DNA of 64,000 nt from Hydractinia symbiolongicarpus (taxonomy: Eukaryota; Cnidaria; Hydrozoa; Anthoathecata; Hydractiniidae): NCBI RefSeq assembly GCF_029227915.1, contig NC_079875.1:25056001-25120000 (forward strand). The letters are read 5' to 3'. Of this stretch, positions 48,787 through 60,430 are shown one piece after another (position 1 is the stretch's first letter; each line of letters opens with the position of its first letter). Under the pieces are notes generated by a model, which was not told the origin of the DNA, searched no databases, and worked only from the letters and a program-made list of their open reading frames with translations. Both the position numbers and the translations under genes were made by a program.

Positions 48787-50766
48787 AAATCGAAGAAGAA
48801 AGCTTAGTTAACTAGGCTATACTGCTGGCGCTTTTGTTAGCTTCGTAAAATTGTTGACAATAGACATAATCGTGTAGCAAAACGTTTGCTAAAGTATTGC
48901 GCCAATGTCTGATTATTAGAAATTGCATTTTGCAAGTTGTAAGCCAAATTGCAACCAGCCAGTATTTTGTCTGTAGCGCTTGTTATTTCTTTTCAATATT
49001 ACGGCGAAGTGCTAACACATTGCAGCTGATGTTGGAATACATCTTAAAGTTAACTGTCATTGATAGAATTAAAGTGCGCCAATAATCCCTGACCGTACCC
49101 TTCGTATATCAATTTTGTTATTACTAACTCGTCTATCTACCTGTGATTCTTCGTTATCCCCTTTCACTAGGCATTGGATCTTAGACCACAAAAGTACACC
49201 ATCAAGAGGTACTTATGCTTACGGAAAGCTTCTTCTTAGTGCCTTTTTATGTAAATAGTTTTTGTTTTGTTTTCGTAATGAATTCCTTTAAAGTTTATCC
49301 GTTAAAAGAGATTCACTTCAATAAGTTTTATTTATTTTATGCACTGAATCGCTTGTTTTTATTGTCTCTAAACTGTAACTGTTTTTATCATTGTTTTGTT
49401 TAATGTTTTCTGTTGTATTCAAAGGTTACTTTAATGTTAGTCAAAAAGAATCCACGGCTTAACGTCCGTTTTCCATGTTAGCATGGGTTGGACGGGGTAT
49501 ATTAATGACCCTCTTCCAATTTGATCTAGACTGTGTTAGATCTAAACTCAAATTCCTCTGTATCAAGTCTGACCTTATAACCTCCTGCCAAGTCTTTCTT
49601 GGTCTGCCTCTGGGCTTTGCCCCACGAACTATATCTCCTCCATTCTTTCCAAATGCCCCAGCCAATTCAATCTTCTTATCTTGATAACATTCTACAGATA
49701 CTTAGCTCATCTGAACTCTTTGTGTCTCTCACACTGGCTTTACACATCCACCTAACCATTCTCATATCATTTCTTTCTAAACGGTCAAGATCTTACTGCT
49801 TCACTGCCCATGTCTTACTACCGTACAACATAACACTTCTTACACAGGCCTCATATAACCTACCTTTTACCTCAATTAACAAGACTCTGCTAGTCAAAAA
49901 AGGAAGTAAGTCCCTGGACTTTTTATAAACAGAGCCTTTTTGACTAGGCATAACTTTAGATACACATGTGATTAAGTGCTAAAATTTTGTGACTATTCCT
50001 AACTTTTATTATTGCATCTGATGAAAAAAAAATTTTTTACTTTGCTCGGGGTATTGCTTTTTTCGGACGGGGTAAATTTTTTGGAATTTTAAAAACTGTT
50101 GAAATTCATGTAAGAAAGTTATAAAATGTTTTTTTGGGTATATAAATATTCTATTATTTCTATTATTCTATTAAAACCACTGCACCACTTCGATGAAAAC
50201 TAACATATTTGTGGATGATCCTGTTGTGACATTGGTTGCTTTTAATCAATGTTAGTTTATTACTCAGATATGCCAGTGCAATCTCATGAATTGCTTTAAA
50301 GATGGAAATACATGAGTTGCATAACCCAAGAAAGTTTCATCACTCATAACCAATTTGTTAAATTTGTTGACTGCGGCGATTTGCTGTGCAGTTGACATAG
50401 CTCTGTAGTTTTCGACAATCCTCCAATCACCTGTAAAAAAACGCAATATAATTATGCACCGAAACCGTCTCCAAGTCCTACAACCTTTAAATTAAATCTC
50501 CTATAAAAGAACGTTACAATAATCGAACGTCATGTCATCTATCATCCTTCACTTTTTACGTTTTATCCTAGCTTGAAGTTTTTCATTTCAATTTAATTCA
50601 ACTTTCTCATCTTATTTATTCACCTCGTGTTGGATCAATTTTGATGATCTCTTTCAAAGTTAACTTGCCAATGCTTTTGCTTCTCTTGACCATAGAATAA
50701 TAGATTTGTTGTTATTTTGTGTGTAATCTGCTGGTTGATTACCTAAGCCACACGCTGTCCTGGTGG
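48787..50766. repeat. Copy 2 of the transposon's right flank
   Basis: Repeats 44256-46235: target duplication 'aatcga' at 48788-48793, dispersed repeat 48821-49291, LINE fragment 49459-49921 (-), and the 78-residue gene at 50264-50693 (-). In this copy the upstream side of the small gene continues into unique sequence beyond 50766. Confidence 0.9.
50264..50693 (-). CDS. Two-exon small protein, 78 aa (copy 2)
   Basis: Exons 50693-50624 and 50430-50264, same phases and sequence as 45733-46162. This copy has its native upstream sequence and is the one to test for a promoter or further 5' exons. Confidence 0.4.
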
Positions 50767-51960
50767 AAGCCAGCATATTTGTCCATATATGTTATTTTTT
50801 ATACTGATTCATGTGTTTAATAATAAACTCCACGTCTATCCGACCATTTACACTACTAAACCCACTTTTATTAAATAGCGCCACCGTCAACGTTTTCACG
50901 TTAACCTTTAATCAATTTTATTAACGGTCAATGTTTTTTGTTGCCTGTTAACTTTTCTTGTTAACTGATAACAAATTCAATTGACAGTCAGTTTAAAAGA
51001 TTGACCGGTAAAAAAGTTAGTTGATGGTTAATAATTTTAATTGTCGGTCGTTACAGATATTTCATAAATATCAAAGACAAATTAACCGTTAATAAAAATT
51101 ATTACCAGTCAATCAGAAAATTTAAGGATTAATTAAATATGTTGTCTGCCAATTTTAAACGTTGCCAATCAATTTAAATTTAAATTTAAGTCAAATGCAC
51201 TGAATCTTTGTATCGGTTAATTCTTTCTGTCATTTTATTTTTGATACAACTTTTTCGTATTATCAGAATTATAAAGTTCGTATTATTTCAATGAAATTCG
51301 TATATTCGTATATATATAGCTCGTATCGTTTCAAAGAAGTTGGTATCAAAAGTTGCTCGTTTATTATAATTGGACTATTTTCTAAAGTCTTTATATTTAA
51401 ATTTTTTTAACTATTATAAAGTTCGTTTCCTTATACGAAATTCGGTCATTTTATTTGGACTTATTATCTAGGGTATTTATATTTAAACGTAGACACGTGC
51501 TGATTCAGATATATTTGGATCCGGCAATAGAAAAAAGCTTCCTTGAAAGTTGAGTGAATTTAACTTTGTAAGGGAGCTTTTGAGCGATAGCCATTAAGAT
51601 CACTTGAAAATAAAATGATTGCATCAACCTTTACATCGCTTGCAGCAAATAAAAACAAATTAACATTTGAACTAAATAAAAATCACACAAGCGATGAAAT
51701 TGCCGTCCCAAACAATTTACTTTGTTTAAAGTTCGTATCATTTTCTTCTTATAATAAAAAAAATTTGTATCATATTTTTAAAAAAGTTTTTAATTGCTAT
51801 GGTTCTGAAGCAACAACACGAAAACAAACAACAACAATGACAGATAATGTTAGAAGTATATTTCTCTTGTTTCATGTCATAACTACACTTGAGTTTGGGG
51901 AAATGGGGGGAGGGGTTTCAGGTTTGGTATCAGGGGGGGCCAAACCAGATGCGTGTGTTT
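50767..51960. other. Low-complexity AT-rich sequence
   Basis: 50880-51180 is built from degenerate variants of 'ttaac-gtcaat' and 'accggtaa' motifs, and 51240-51440 from 'ttcgtatta-ttt' variants. Both are old simple repeats. The 161-codon frame at 51615-52100 has no motif and ends in the minisatellite. Confidence 0.5.
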
Positions 51961-51979
51961 CCATCCTTACCCTTAGTAA

Positions 51980-52440
51980 GACATATCTCGTGGAAACGTC
52001 TGCGTATCTCGTGGAAACGCTAACTCAGCAACTCGCTTGGAAATTGCCTATATCTGAGCGACTCACTTGGAAATCGCCTACGCCTCAGCAACTCGCTTGA
52101 AAATTGCCTACATCTGAGCAACTCACTTGGAAATCGCCTACACCTCAGCAACTCGCTTAGAAATTGCCTACCTCTGCGCGACTCACTTGGAAAACGCCTA
52201 CACTTCAGCAACTCGCTTGGAAATTGCCTACCTCTGCGCGACTCACTTGGAAAACGCCTACACCTCAGCAACTCGCTTGGAAATTGCCTACCTCTCCGCG
52301 ACTCACTTGGAAATCGCCTACACCTCAGCAACTCCCTTGGAAATTGCCTACATCTCCGAGACTCACTTGGAAATCGGCTACACCTCAGCAACTCGCTTGG
52401 AAATTGCCTACTACCTGCTATGGCGTATCTCGTGGAAACG
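51980..52440. repeat. 30/60-bp minisatellite, in-frame period
   Basis: Alternating 30-bp monomers, 'actcgcttggaaattgccta' type and 'actcacttggaaatcgccta' type, make a 60-bp higher-order unit repeated about seven times. 'gcgtatctcgtggaaacgc' flanks both sides (51994 and 52422). Because 30 is divisible by three, frames stay open on both strands (for example the decapeptide LEIAYTSATR). That openness is a by-product of the period. Confidence 0.95.
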
Positions 52441-52836
52441 CACCTCATTTGTTAGGGAAACAAACGCATCTTCATCCCATTTGGCTGACGAAGGAAGCCC
52501 AACATCCCCAATTTACCCCAAACTAGATTTTTTAAAGGAGACAATTTTTCGATCCATCATGTTATTAGCTAACCTTCAAAATCTGATAATACACAACTTT
52601 AAATTGACAAATAATAAGTACAATTGCTGTCAATAATACAAAATCAATGAATAAGGATTGTACTTTAATTTAGAGTTATAGCAGTAATAGCACTATCAAT
52701 TCTTAGTGGCAGAAGCTGATAACAGTGGGTGGCGAAGTTTTAAATAATCGACAATAGAACTCTGAGAAGTGTTAGGAGGGCTATAGTTAGCAAACATATA
52801 GATGTGTGGATAAGACTGTTAAACAATATTATATAT

Positions 52837-53398
52837 TCAATATGTGGACGTAATGTCCCAAATTTTCGTGATGCCGTTGAGTCCTGCAATCCGAGAGGAA
52901 CATTCTATCATAGCCCTATCAGATAGGTGGATATATCGTCTATAGCAGTCACTAGACCATCTCCCAATGATTTTAATAGCTGAGTCCGGAATGCCACATG
53001 ACGCTGCTGCAGAAGCACCTCCAATGCGAAAACTATGTGTATTAAGATCAACGTGAAGTGGTAAACTAATTTTTAGGAAGGAATACATATTTTCTGGTAA
53101 CAAAGTCGCCACAATGTATAACAAACAATGGACCTGGCGTTGTATCGCGAAGGAGAAGGTAATTTTCTAAAGCAGCTACTGGACAGAGCTCACCGCCAAT
53201 ACGAGCCAAGCGAATTTTGAAACCCATTCGAAATGGATCAGTTTTGGAACACTTTATTATTAACAGTTGCTATGTTAGAGTCCGAGTCAATAATAATATC
53301 TGTGGCCATGAGATTTACAGAGGCATCAAATGTTTTAACTGCTGGTGACACATATTCAGAAACGCGAAGAAGACCGAAGAACGCAAGTAGGATGAGGG
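52837..53398 (-). pseudogene. Tyrosine recombinase, C-terminal catalytic half
   Basis: Continues the recombinase whose N-terminal half is at 56769-57370. From 53398 it reads LILLAFFGLLRVSEY (first catalytic Arg), then after frameshifts LNTHSFRIGGAS (His-x-x-Arg), IIGRWSSDCYRRYIHLS (Trp and the nucleophilic Tyr). These are the R..HxxR..W..Y residues of Crypton- or DIRS-type recombinases. Two or more frame breaks lie at 53150-53270. No reverse transcriptase of its own is seen next to it. Confidence 0.8.
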
Positions 53399-56300
53399 TA
53401 AATTAATTTATTTTTTTAAATAAATAAATACAATCTAAAAATTGTTACTTCAATACAAAAGCGTTTAACAAACATAATAAACACAATAAATTAGATATAG
53501 ATTTAACAGTTCATTAACTTGGTACAACCGAACTACTTGATACAACTTGACAACTCACTCAAAACAATATCATCCCCCATTTCGATTCTTTTATAAATCT
53601 CTCTCGAACCTCTCAAACAAAGCAAACAAGCATGAATTAAAGCAAAACAAATCTTAGTTCTGACCCAAGATGATGCAACAGAAATATTTATTTTACGTTT
53701 TTCGGCGATCATTTCTGAGAGACGCTTGTAAAAAGTCGCACACTCTCTTCACATTCCTCCGTAAAGAGAAAATACCAGTGGCGTGAATGTCCCGTTATCA
53801 ACTTTGTTGATGCGAGTGTTGTATTGCCTTTTCTTCTCCGCCTCATTCTTTGTATAGCATTGTTGGAGAGTATGCTGAAGGTGTCTCGAAGCGTTGGGAT
53901 CAAAAACCCTTACGTCGAAAAATGCTTGTTGACCCTTCGTCCAAAATCCCCGAGCACGTACATCCGTTCTTACATCATCCCCCTTTTTCACAGATTCTAA
54001 ATCAAAAGTTTCGCCAGTCAACCCAATTAGCGAAGGCTCAATTGCCACATCCTTACAAACCTCACCTAACATGGATGCCGTTATGTCACGTATGTTGTTG
54101 TGTCGAAGCGTGACAAACCCACCTTTCTTACAACTCAAACAATGTTGAATGTCAAATGTCGACCCACAAACACAATGCGTCGGTAATCCTTCAACAGGCC
54201 AGTTATAACGGAGCTTTATTCCATCCCAAAACTGCTGCTTGTTGAGATCAAATCCGTGTTCAGCATATGGCAATACTGTCAACCAGTTGGAGCAACCTTT
54301 CTCACTGCATATGTCGTTTAATCGTAATTGTTTTTCGTCTAAGTTTTTTTTAACATCTGTTAATCTGTCCTCATGACGTTTGTTGCGAGAGTCCTTGATT
54401 TGATTCTTCAAATGACGTTTTTCAATCTCGCAGATAGATTTGTCCACTTGCTCGTAAATGGCTTTGGAAAGTGAAGCAGTGATGGAACGAGAGTTGTCAT
54501 ACTCAAAGTCGCTTTCATTCCCGAAATTAGTGATTCCCAAGCCACCCAGACGAATCGGTAAGGATAGGAGATCCCTTTCAGCGTTTGAGCAGCAATGTCC
54601 TCCGGTAATTGCTGGAAGAAATTCGTTACGTATGATATCTTCGATTGGTTGTAAATTTTTCGAAATATTTGGTATAGTTCTCATCAAATACGTAAATTTC
54701 GATTTGAAACCAGCGTTGAAGGCAGTAAATGCAGACTGTGGTTCCATAACAGCAATCTGTGAAAGTAGCTGGAGTTGATTCGAAAGATCTTGAATTTTAC
54801 TATTCACATATTGGTTTTTGTAATTGATATCTCCAATGACAGCTCCAAGGTGTCTTTGACCCGATGACGTTATTTTCACATGCATCTCTTTAAAAATTTC
54901 GTTTGCGCTTTCTATATATCTTGCTTTGACAATCAAATAAGACTTGTCAGCCTTCGGAAAGTAACCAAATTTCGGCCCAATCGAAGTCAATTTTTCCCAA
55001 TAGCTCTTTATCTCTGACAATTTACCAGCTACAGTGAAATCATCCGCAAATGCAACATGTTTTGCCGTATTGTTACCACTAGTGTTCATAAAATCAAGAA
55101 GAATTCTAAGAAGAGGCGAAACTCCAATTGCGTATGCCGCCATAGAGGTCGGATCACCTTGAGTAGTCCCTTCCTTTGATGACAGTTCTTTACCCCCAAT
55201 AACAAACAAACGTGCCGGAACATTGTAACAATTTTCCATGAAAGTAGAAATAAGAGGACAAAGGACTGCAATATTATGTAGCATCGCCTTCCGATTGATA
55301 GAATTAAATGCATTCTCAGCATCGATCAGTAGCACCGCTTCTGTTTCTTCATTCTCGTAAATATCATGCATAGCATGAATTGCCGCCTCTGCACCCGCGT
55401 CCTGTCCAGCACAGACTTGTAAAGACCCAGTTGATTCCATGATGTCCTTTTTAGCTACACGCATAACTACCTTCCCAGCAATTCGTCTCAAAACCTCTCC
55501 TACCCCAATGGGCCTCAAACCAGGATTCTTATTCAAAGGGATCATACGGCATGCCACAAAAGCTTCCAAACAATAACCACCACCATCTGAATCAGTTATC
55601 TTCTCCGTGCACAATTTCTTTATCATATCAACAATAGCCTTCCGCAAATCTGAGTTCGTAGTACCAAACGAAGAAGAGCATAATATTCTCCTCCATCCAT
55701 CGCCGTCTAGACCCGATGGTCCAGATCCTCCTTTCGTGTGAGCAGCAACATCCAATACAAGGTCTTCGTCAATGACGTCATAGGCAATGGGGTGTATTCT
55801 CTGTAACGGAAAATTGACTAAGATTTCATCATCCCCACATACCTCTTGTGCATTCGGGTGCTTCTGTTCTAACAGCATCAAGGTCTCGTCATTTAACGGA
55901 AGAATTCCATTCTGCATACTATTAGATAATAATCGCATTGCTGAGTTGACGTCTCCTTTCTGCATGAATAGTTTAAACTTTTTAGATATCGCCGATATAT
56001 CTCTCTTTGCATATGCGTTCGTCATACGGCTTTGTATAGTTAAACATTCTGTATAAAGTTCCAAGAAGTTTCCTTCGTGCCACATTTTCAATCGCTTTTC
56101 GAGAGCTAGTTGATGGTCTTTCGCTTTTGATTTTTTACTTGGTTTCTGTAGTAGCAAGGCTGGCATAACATGGATCGCTTTCATTGCAATACTGCGAAGA
56201 GGTGAACTATTGTTCCAAGCATTAACTAGACGAGTGAGTTCCCTAATATAAGACTTTCCAGCGTTACCTGATGGTAGTATAAACAAATTCTTTTTCCAAA

Positions 56301-56755
56301 ACACAATCTCATTATAAATCATGTCGAGATCTTTGCTAACTTTTTCGCCTTCTACCTCATTCCACTTGAATTTAAATAAAGTTTCTTCCTTCGGTGTTTG
56401 CGTCGGTGAGTTGTCTACTAATGATACCTCTTTTCTTTTGCAAGCTTTCAAATGAACCAAGAGTCCTTTGCTCGTCTTGAAAGTTCTTTTGCATCGTATA
56501 CATGAATTTCTCATAGTTATCGTCAGATTGTTCATTTGTGCATCGTTCCCGGTGGCGTCTGTGTTCATCACTAACGGCGTATTTGTTGCAGCCATAACTT
56601 GTCCCAATGTGTTATCAATTCGCAAAGTTCATATGTGATTCAACGTTTATAGACGTACAAATAATTTAAGAATGTAACTCTTGGTTTCGTGATTAACTGT
56701 TTTCCGTTAGCGGAAAGACGTCCGCCATCTTTCTTTAGTATAGTTTAACCTAGGT
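53399..56755 (-). mobile_element. Near full-length RLE-type LINE, 13-bp target duplication
   Basis: 'agtaggatgaggg' flanks the insert (53386-53398 and 56756-56768). It splits a recombinase gene: ALILLP on one side and LILLAFFG on the other restore continuity if the insert is removed. A 5' untranslated stretch of ~130 bp, one long ORF and an A/T-rich tail are present. This is the complete reference for the truncated copy at 30234-31674. Confidence 0.92.
53533..56625 (-). pseudogene. LINE polyprotein: C2H2 finger, RT, zinc knuckle, restriction-like endonuclease; one nonsense codon
   Basis: A single 958-codon frame from ATG 56625 to a TGA at 53749-53751, then ~72 more in-frame codons to TAG at 53533-53535. 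C2H2 finger CIRCKRTFKTSKGLLVHLKAC near residue 40. RT palm: LIDAENAFNSINR near 437, EGTTQGDPTSMAAY, and FADDFTVAG near 527. Zinc knuckle CVCGSTFDIQHCLSC near 818. Nuclease RTDVRARGFW ... AFFDVRVFDP near 887. The related copy at 30.3 kb reads through the stop position (SMGRECI versus GM-stop-REC), so the TGA is a mutation of GGA. The nuclease has T for P in the PD motif and R for the catalytic K, so it may be inactive. Confidence 0.88.
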
Positions 56756-56768
56756 AGTAGGATGAGGG

Positions 56769-57370
56769 CACGCCACATTAGTTTATCTATAGGCTTTAAC
56801 TCTGATTGGCCAACAAATCGCAGCATATCCCGCAAATGAACGGGGGTGATTGGTAGACGTCTTAAACGTTGATTTGGGTGTGATCTGCGAATACCACGCA
56901 CGACATATTAGAGGCGACGCACTGTATAAATTTGTGTGGAGAAGCCAAGGACTACACTTTGGTATTGAATTGCGGATAAATACACTTTAATAGTGTTATA
57001 TGTAACGTGGCGAGCTAGGAAGGTAACATAGAGTTGCAAGGTGCGTTCAACTGCAGGATATGGTGCGATATGCAGGCTTTTGCAGAAACGAACATAACTA
57101 CGGTGGCCAGATAAATAAGTTCGTCTAGTGTTTGGAGCAAGAGCAGCAGTAAAGTAACACCTCAGTTCGTCTTCAAGACTTTCAACACTGATTGAGGTAG
57201 TGGAGAGGGTTCTGCTAGTGCGTCTGGACACTTGGTCTTGAATAGTTGCACCTGTCTTAATTTTTTCCAAAACTCGCTTGGGGATAGCAGGCAATGAGCT
57301 TGCAGAGGGAGGAAGAGAAGCGGAGGAAGCAAAAGAAACTGGAGGAGCAGCAATTGCACAAAAGATATAG
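56769..57370 (-). pseudogene. Tyrosine recombinase, N-terminal half
   Basis: The SAM-like core-binding domain reads LAPNTRRTYLSGHRSYVRFC and LYVTFLARHVTYNTIKVYLS. After an in-frame TAA near 56908 it continues IRRSHPNQRLRRLPITPVHL and ends at the LINE insertion. An Ala/Ser/Pro-rich leader precedes it (57310-57370). The premature stop lies between VRRL and YVVRGIRR, where the family is normally continuous. Confidence 0.8.
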
Positions 57371-57711
57371 CCTGATCGAACAATTTTGAGTATTCAAAAT
57401 ACAGCTATGTGAAATGTTTATAAAATTGATCCTAAAGACTGGACACATATAACAAAAAAAAATTAAAATATCCAACTTGAAGTGAGGTAGGATCGCCTAA
57501 GTAGAAATTGCCAATGAGATGATCATATGGATCTAAACTAGTAATCGGTTGAAAGCAACGCATAATTTTATTAATGGCGTTTAATAAGGTTCCTTGCGCC
57601 CAGGAGTCGAGTTAAAATTTATCTAAACTACTCAGGAGTGTTTCACGAGGCTTAACTCTCTGGTTTCACGGTAGTTCAACTACTTTTTGCCGATTGTTGA
57701 GTGATTCCTTG

Positions 57712-57900
57712 TTTTCTGCCGTAAAATAGTCGACTTCGGCGGCAGCCGAAGTGTGGACTTTTGACCCTCTTAAACAAACAAATAATTTTGACGCCAAGAA
57801 GAATCGCGCCGAAGTGTGGACTTTTGGACTCTTGTAGAACAAAGAATATGTGACGTCAAGAAGAATCCCGCCGAAGTCGTCGAAATTTACGGTAAAGAAA
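57712..57900. mobile_element. Small foldback / MITE-like element with internal duplication
   Basis: The left arm ('tttctgccgtaaaatagtcg' then 'acttcggcggc') is mirrored by the right arm ('ccgccgaagtcgtcgaaatt' then 'tacggtaaagaaa'). Between them a ~70-bp block, 'gccgaagtgtggacttttg' to 'caagaagaat', occurs twice. The GC content is higher than the surroundings. The target duplication is unclear. Confidence 0.6.
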
Positions 57901-59465
57901 GATTGAAATTAATTTACTCTACCTATTGTTATTGCCTCCCGGTAGCCAGTTGGTGTGATAGGGTAGGATTCAACATGTCTAAAGGCTAAGGAAGCTTTGT
58001 ATTGACTTACAGCAAGTAAATGGAAGGCTTGTATATATGATCCCGAATGAAGTTGAGCAATGTTGCTAAGAAGAAACATGATTGGAAAACGTTTATTCTC
58101 TGTGTCGCCTGGGATTGCAGAAGAAAGCAGTTTGGCAGAACAAAATCGTAGCCTTAACTTTATAATGATAACGTTTTCAGGTACATCTGTTTACTGTTAA
58201 TCCCATTAATTTTGAGCTTTCTATTGCTGTGCTAGCAAGTGTGAGCATGAAACTGTTTATAGTTTCACTTTCAACAAATCTAAAAGGCCTGTTTCAAACT
58301 CAAAGTTCTTGTGTTGTCTTGGGGTTACCCACAAGTAACAAGACAATTGATAGCAATACAATAAATCGAATAGCTGCCTAACAACTTGTATGTTTACTTT
58401 GTAGATTCAAAGCTTCTGGCAATAGACACTTTTTAAACGATTTCTTAAAATGCCACAAGACCACAGACGAGAACACTAGTCGTGACTAGTTTTGAGAGAA
58501 TGACTTCGACAAGACTTGATGACGATTGGTTTAAAAGCTCTAATCTTATATTGAAATAATTCCTAGGAACGATGTTAATTATAAAAATTAGGAAAAAAAG
58601 CATGGTTTTAATTGGTGTAATGACGAAAGTTTTTCACATTTCACTAAAGAAGTTATGCTGACGGGCATGGAAAATGTTTGTGGTTCTACCAACATAACGA
58701 AAATGACTTAGCATATATACATATACAACGCTATCATGATAGACACAAAATGTGACTTAGTTGATGGTCAAGAAAAAATATATACAATCATGTTTTTAAA
58801 AATGAATAACTGAATTCCTTACCAGCAGACGATTTTGATTTACTTGATAAAGTTCTTTTTTCTGGTGTTTCTGGTTCTTCTTCCGAAGTAAATGCATAAC
58901 TTAAACATAATGAGTAGTTGTCTATTATTAAAAACTAGCCGAATCCCCATGGAAGAATCCACTGAATCTCTCATCGAGTCCTTTTGAGAGGTTCCAAATA
59001 AAAACATAGAACATAGGAATTTGAATTTTTAAAAGTCACAATTTGCAATTTACTCTATGTTTAAAGCCGCTGAAGCAAAACGTCCAAAAAATAAGCATGT
59101 GCAGTAATAAAAAAAGGAGAAAAAAAGCCCTGGGATTGAGGTTGCTCACAATCTGCGTTATATTTATACCCGCTAAAAACAGAACGCTTAAAAATATAAG
59201 CAGGTCCAACAACAAATAGAAATGCAAAAGGTGTAACAAAATTGAAGGTGGCTAACAACGGTTATGTAAAAATCTAAATCTGCTAAAACTATGTACTTGC
59301 TTTGCCATGCCAGAAGTACACCAGGGAAAATGGTATACCAGACATTAGAAAAAATCATTAAGCCACACAAAAAAGGTTATTGCAAATTTTCCACAACATA
59401 CAGTTTCTAATGCATCATACGATCATACCAAATTAGCTATTTAGTCTATTTCATACAGCAACCCT
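57901..59465. other. No gene seen; one repeat copy
   Basis: Holds the 58935-59015 copy of the 14270 repeat. The other frames are short and lack motif or splice support. Confidence 0.45.
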
Positions 59466-59790
59466 TCCAATGCGCAAACGTGCCATGCATGATAACAATG
59501 CAGGATCACCATACAAGTTATCTTTGGAGAAATCTGAAAATGATACAAAGAAACCATCAAAGTCGAAGAAACAACGAAAGGCGAAAAAAGAAACATTATG
59601 AAAGAAAACAACGACTAAAACAAAAATGACACCACCAGTTGCAGAAGATTGCGAATGTTTAGTTCGAAGTGATTGGTGGCACGAGTCATTGCCAGGAGAA
59701 AACTGGATACAGTGTATAAAGTGTTCAGCATGGCTTCATGAACTATATTGTTCTTCAGATAAACCTATTTGTGACTTCTGTGACTAATTT
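59466..59790 (+). pseudogene. pogo/Tigger-like transposase tail with PHD-type finger
   Basis: From ATG 59472 the frame reads SPYKLSLEKSENDTKK and a Lys-rich stretch to a TGA at 59598, then continues in frame: PGENWIQCIKCSAWLHELYC ... ICDFCD. The C4HC3-like spacing (CECLV, QCIKC, HELYC, CDFC) is a PHD-type finger that I associate with the C-terminus of insect and cnidarian pogo/Tigger transposases. The catalytic DDE domain is not present upstream. Confidence 0.6.
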
Positions 59791-59989
59791 TATTTGTTTG
59801 TTTTTTATTTTAATTATTTTATACACGGTTAGGATTTTTATAGCTATATTTTAGTACTTTATTTTCATTTAACCTGCTAACTTGTTGCTACTAAGTAGTG
59901 GTACTAAATTTTACTTTTGTCAGACATGTAAGTTTAAAAACTTGATATTTTCTCCTTTGTTCCTGAATTTCTATAGTGACCCATCTTGC

Positions 59990-60430
59990 CCCAAAAGTTC
60001 AAGGATGCGAAAAGCGTGCTAAAACGATGGCGATTTTTTGTGGCGGTTAATGTAGTTGCTGAGTTGATATTCAGTTTGTCGCAAATATTGTGTGTCGATG
60101 CCACCCAGATGCATGATTTGTCGAGTTTTGGGTACTGGGAAACAGAAAAGGATTTTTAAAAGCTGCACTCAAAACTTTTCTTTCTCTGGATCGGCTAAGA
60201 TTTGTAAGGCTGACACGCAGTCTTGAGGAATTAAAACCGGCACCAGCCTAACACTTCCCTTTCCACTTTGATACGTTATTTTAAACGACTTGATCAGGGC
60301 CTTTTCAATTGGATGATCAATTTCATCCAATCATTCCCTGTCAAGCCAAACCCCATCTATCGCTTCTCTAAACTTAGTAATAGCAGTAATAGCAACAATC
60401 CCGCAGTTCGACATTTGTGTGCTTGTCCCA
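59990..60430 (-). pseudogene. Recombinase-like domain remnant (cnidarian-expanded family)
   Basis: The minus strand reads AIDGVWLDRE, FKITYQSGKGSVRLVPVLIP, NPFLFPSTQNSTNHASGW and, in another frame, LTATKNRHRFSTLFASL. I recall this arrangement from a large family of uncharacterised invertebrate proteins with a tyrosine-recombinase-like fold; the KNRHRFST box would be its HxxR equivalent. One stop and one or more frameshifts. The identification is tentative. Confidence 0.4.

Larger units (their letters stand above)
41705..50766. repeat. Tandem duplication, 4531-bp unit, two copies
   Basis: Copy 1 is 41705-46235 and copy 2 is 46236-50766. One difference was noticed: C at 44118 versus T at 48649. 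The junction shares only 'aa', so the breakpoint has almost no homology. The unit contains most of the HECT gene, the right end of the transposon with its target duplication, the 44.29-44.76 kb repeat, a LINE fragment and a small gene. It is either a very recent duplication or an assembly artefact. Confidence 0.95.

Noticed and set aside
46236-48787. A second independent transposon insertion
   Set aside because: It has the right end and the same target duplication but no left end or transposase, and is explained by the tandem duplication.
52020-52636. Three overlapping frames of 120-169 codons
   Set aside because: All come from the 30-bp period of the minisatellite; none has a non-repeat domain.
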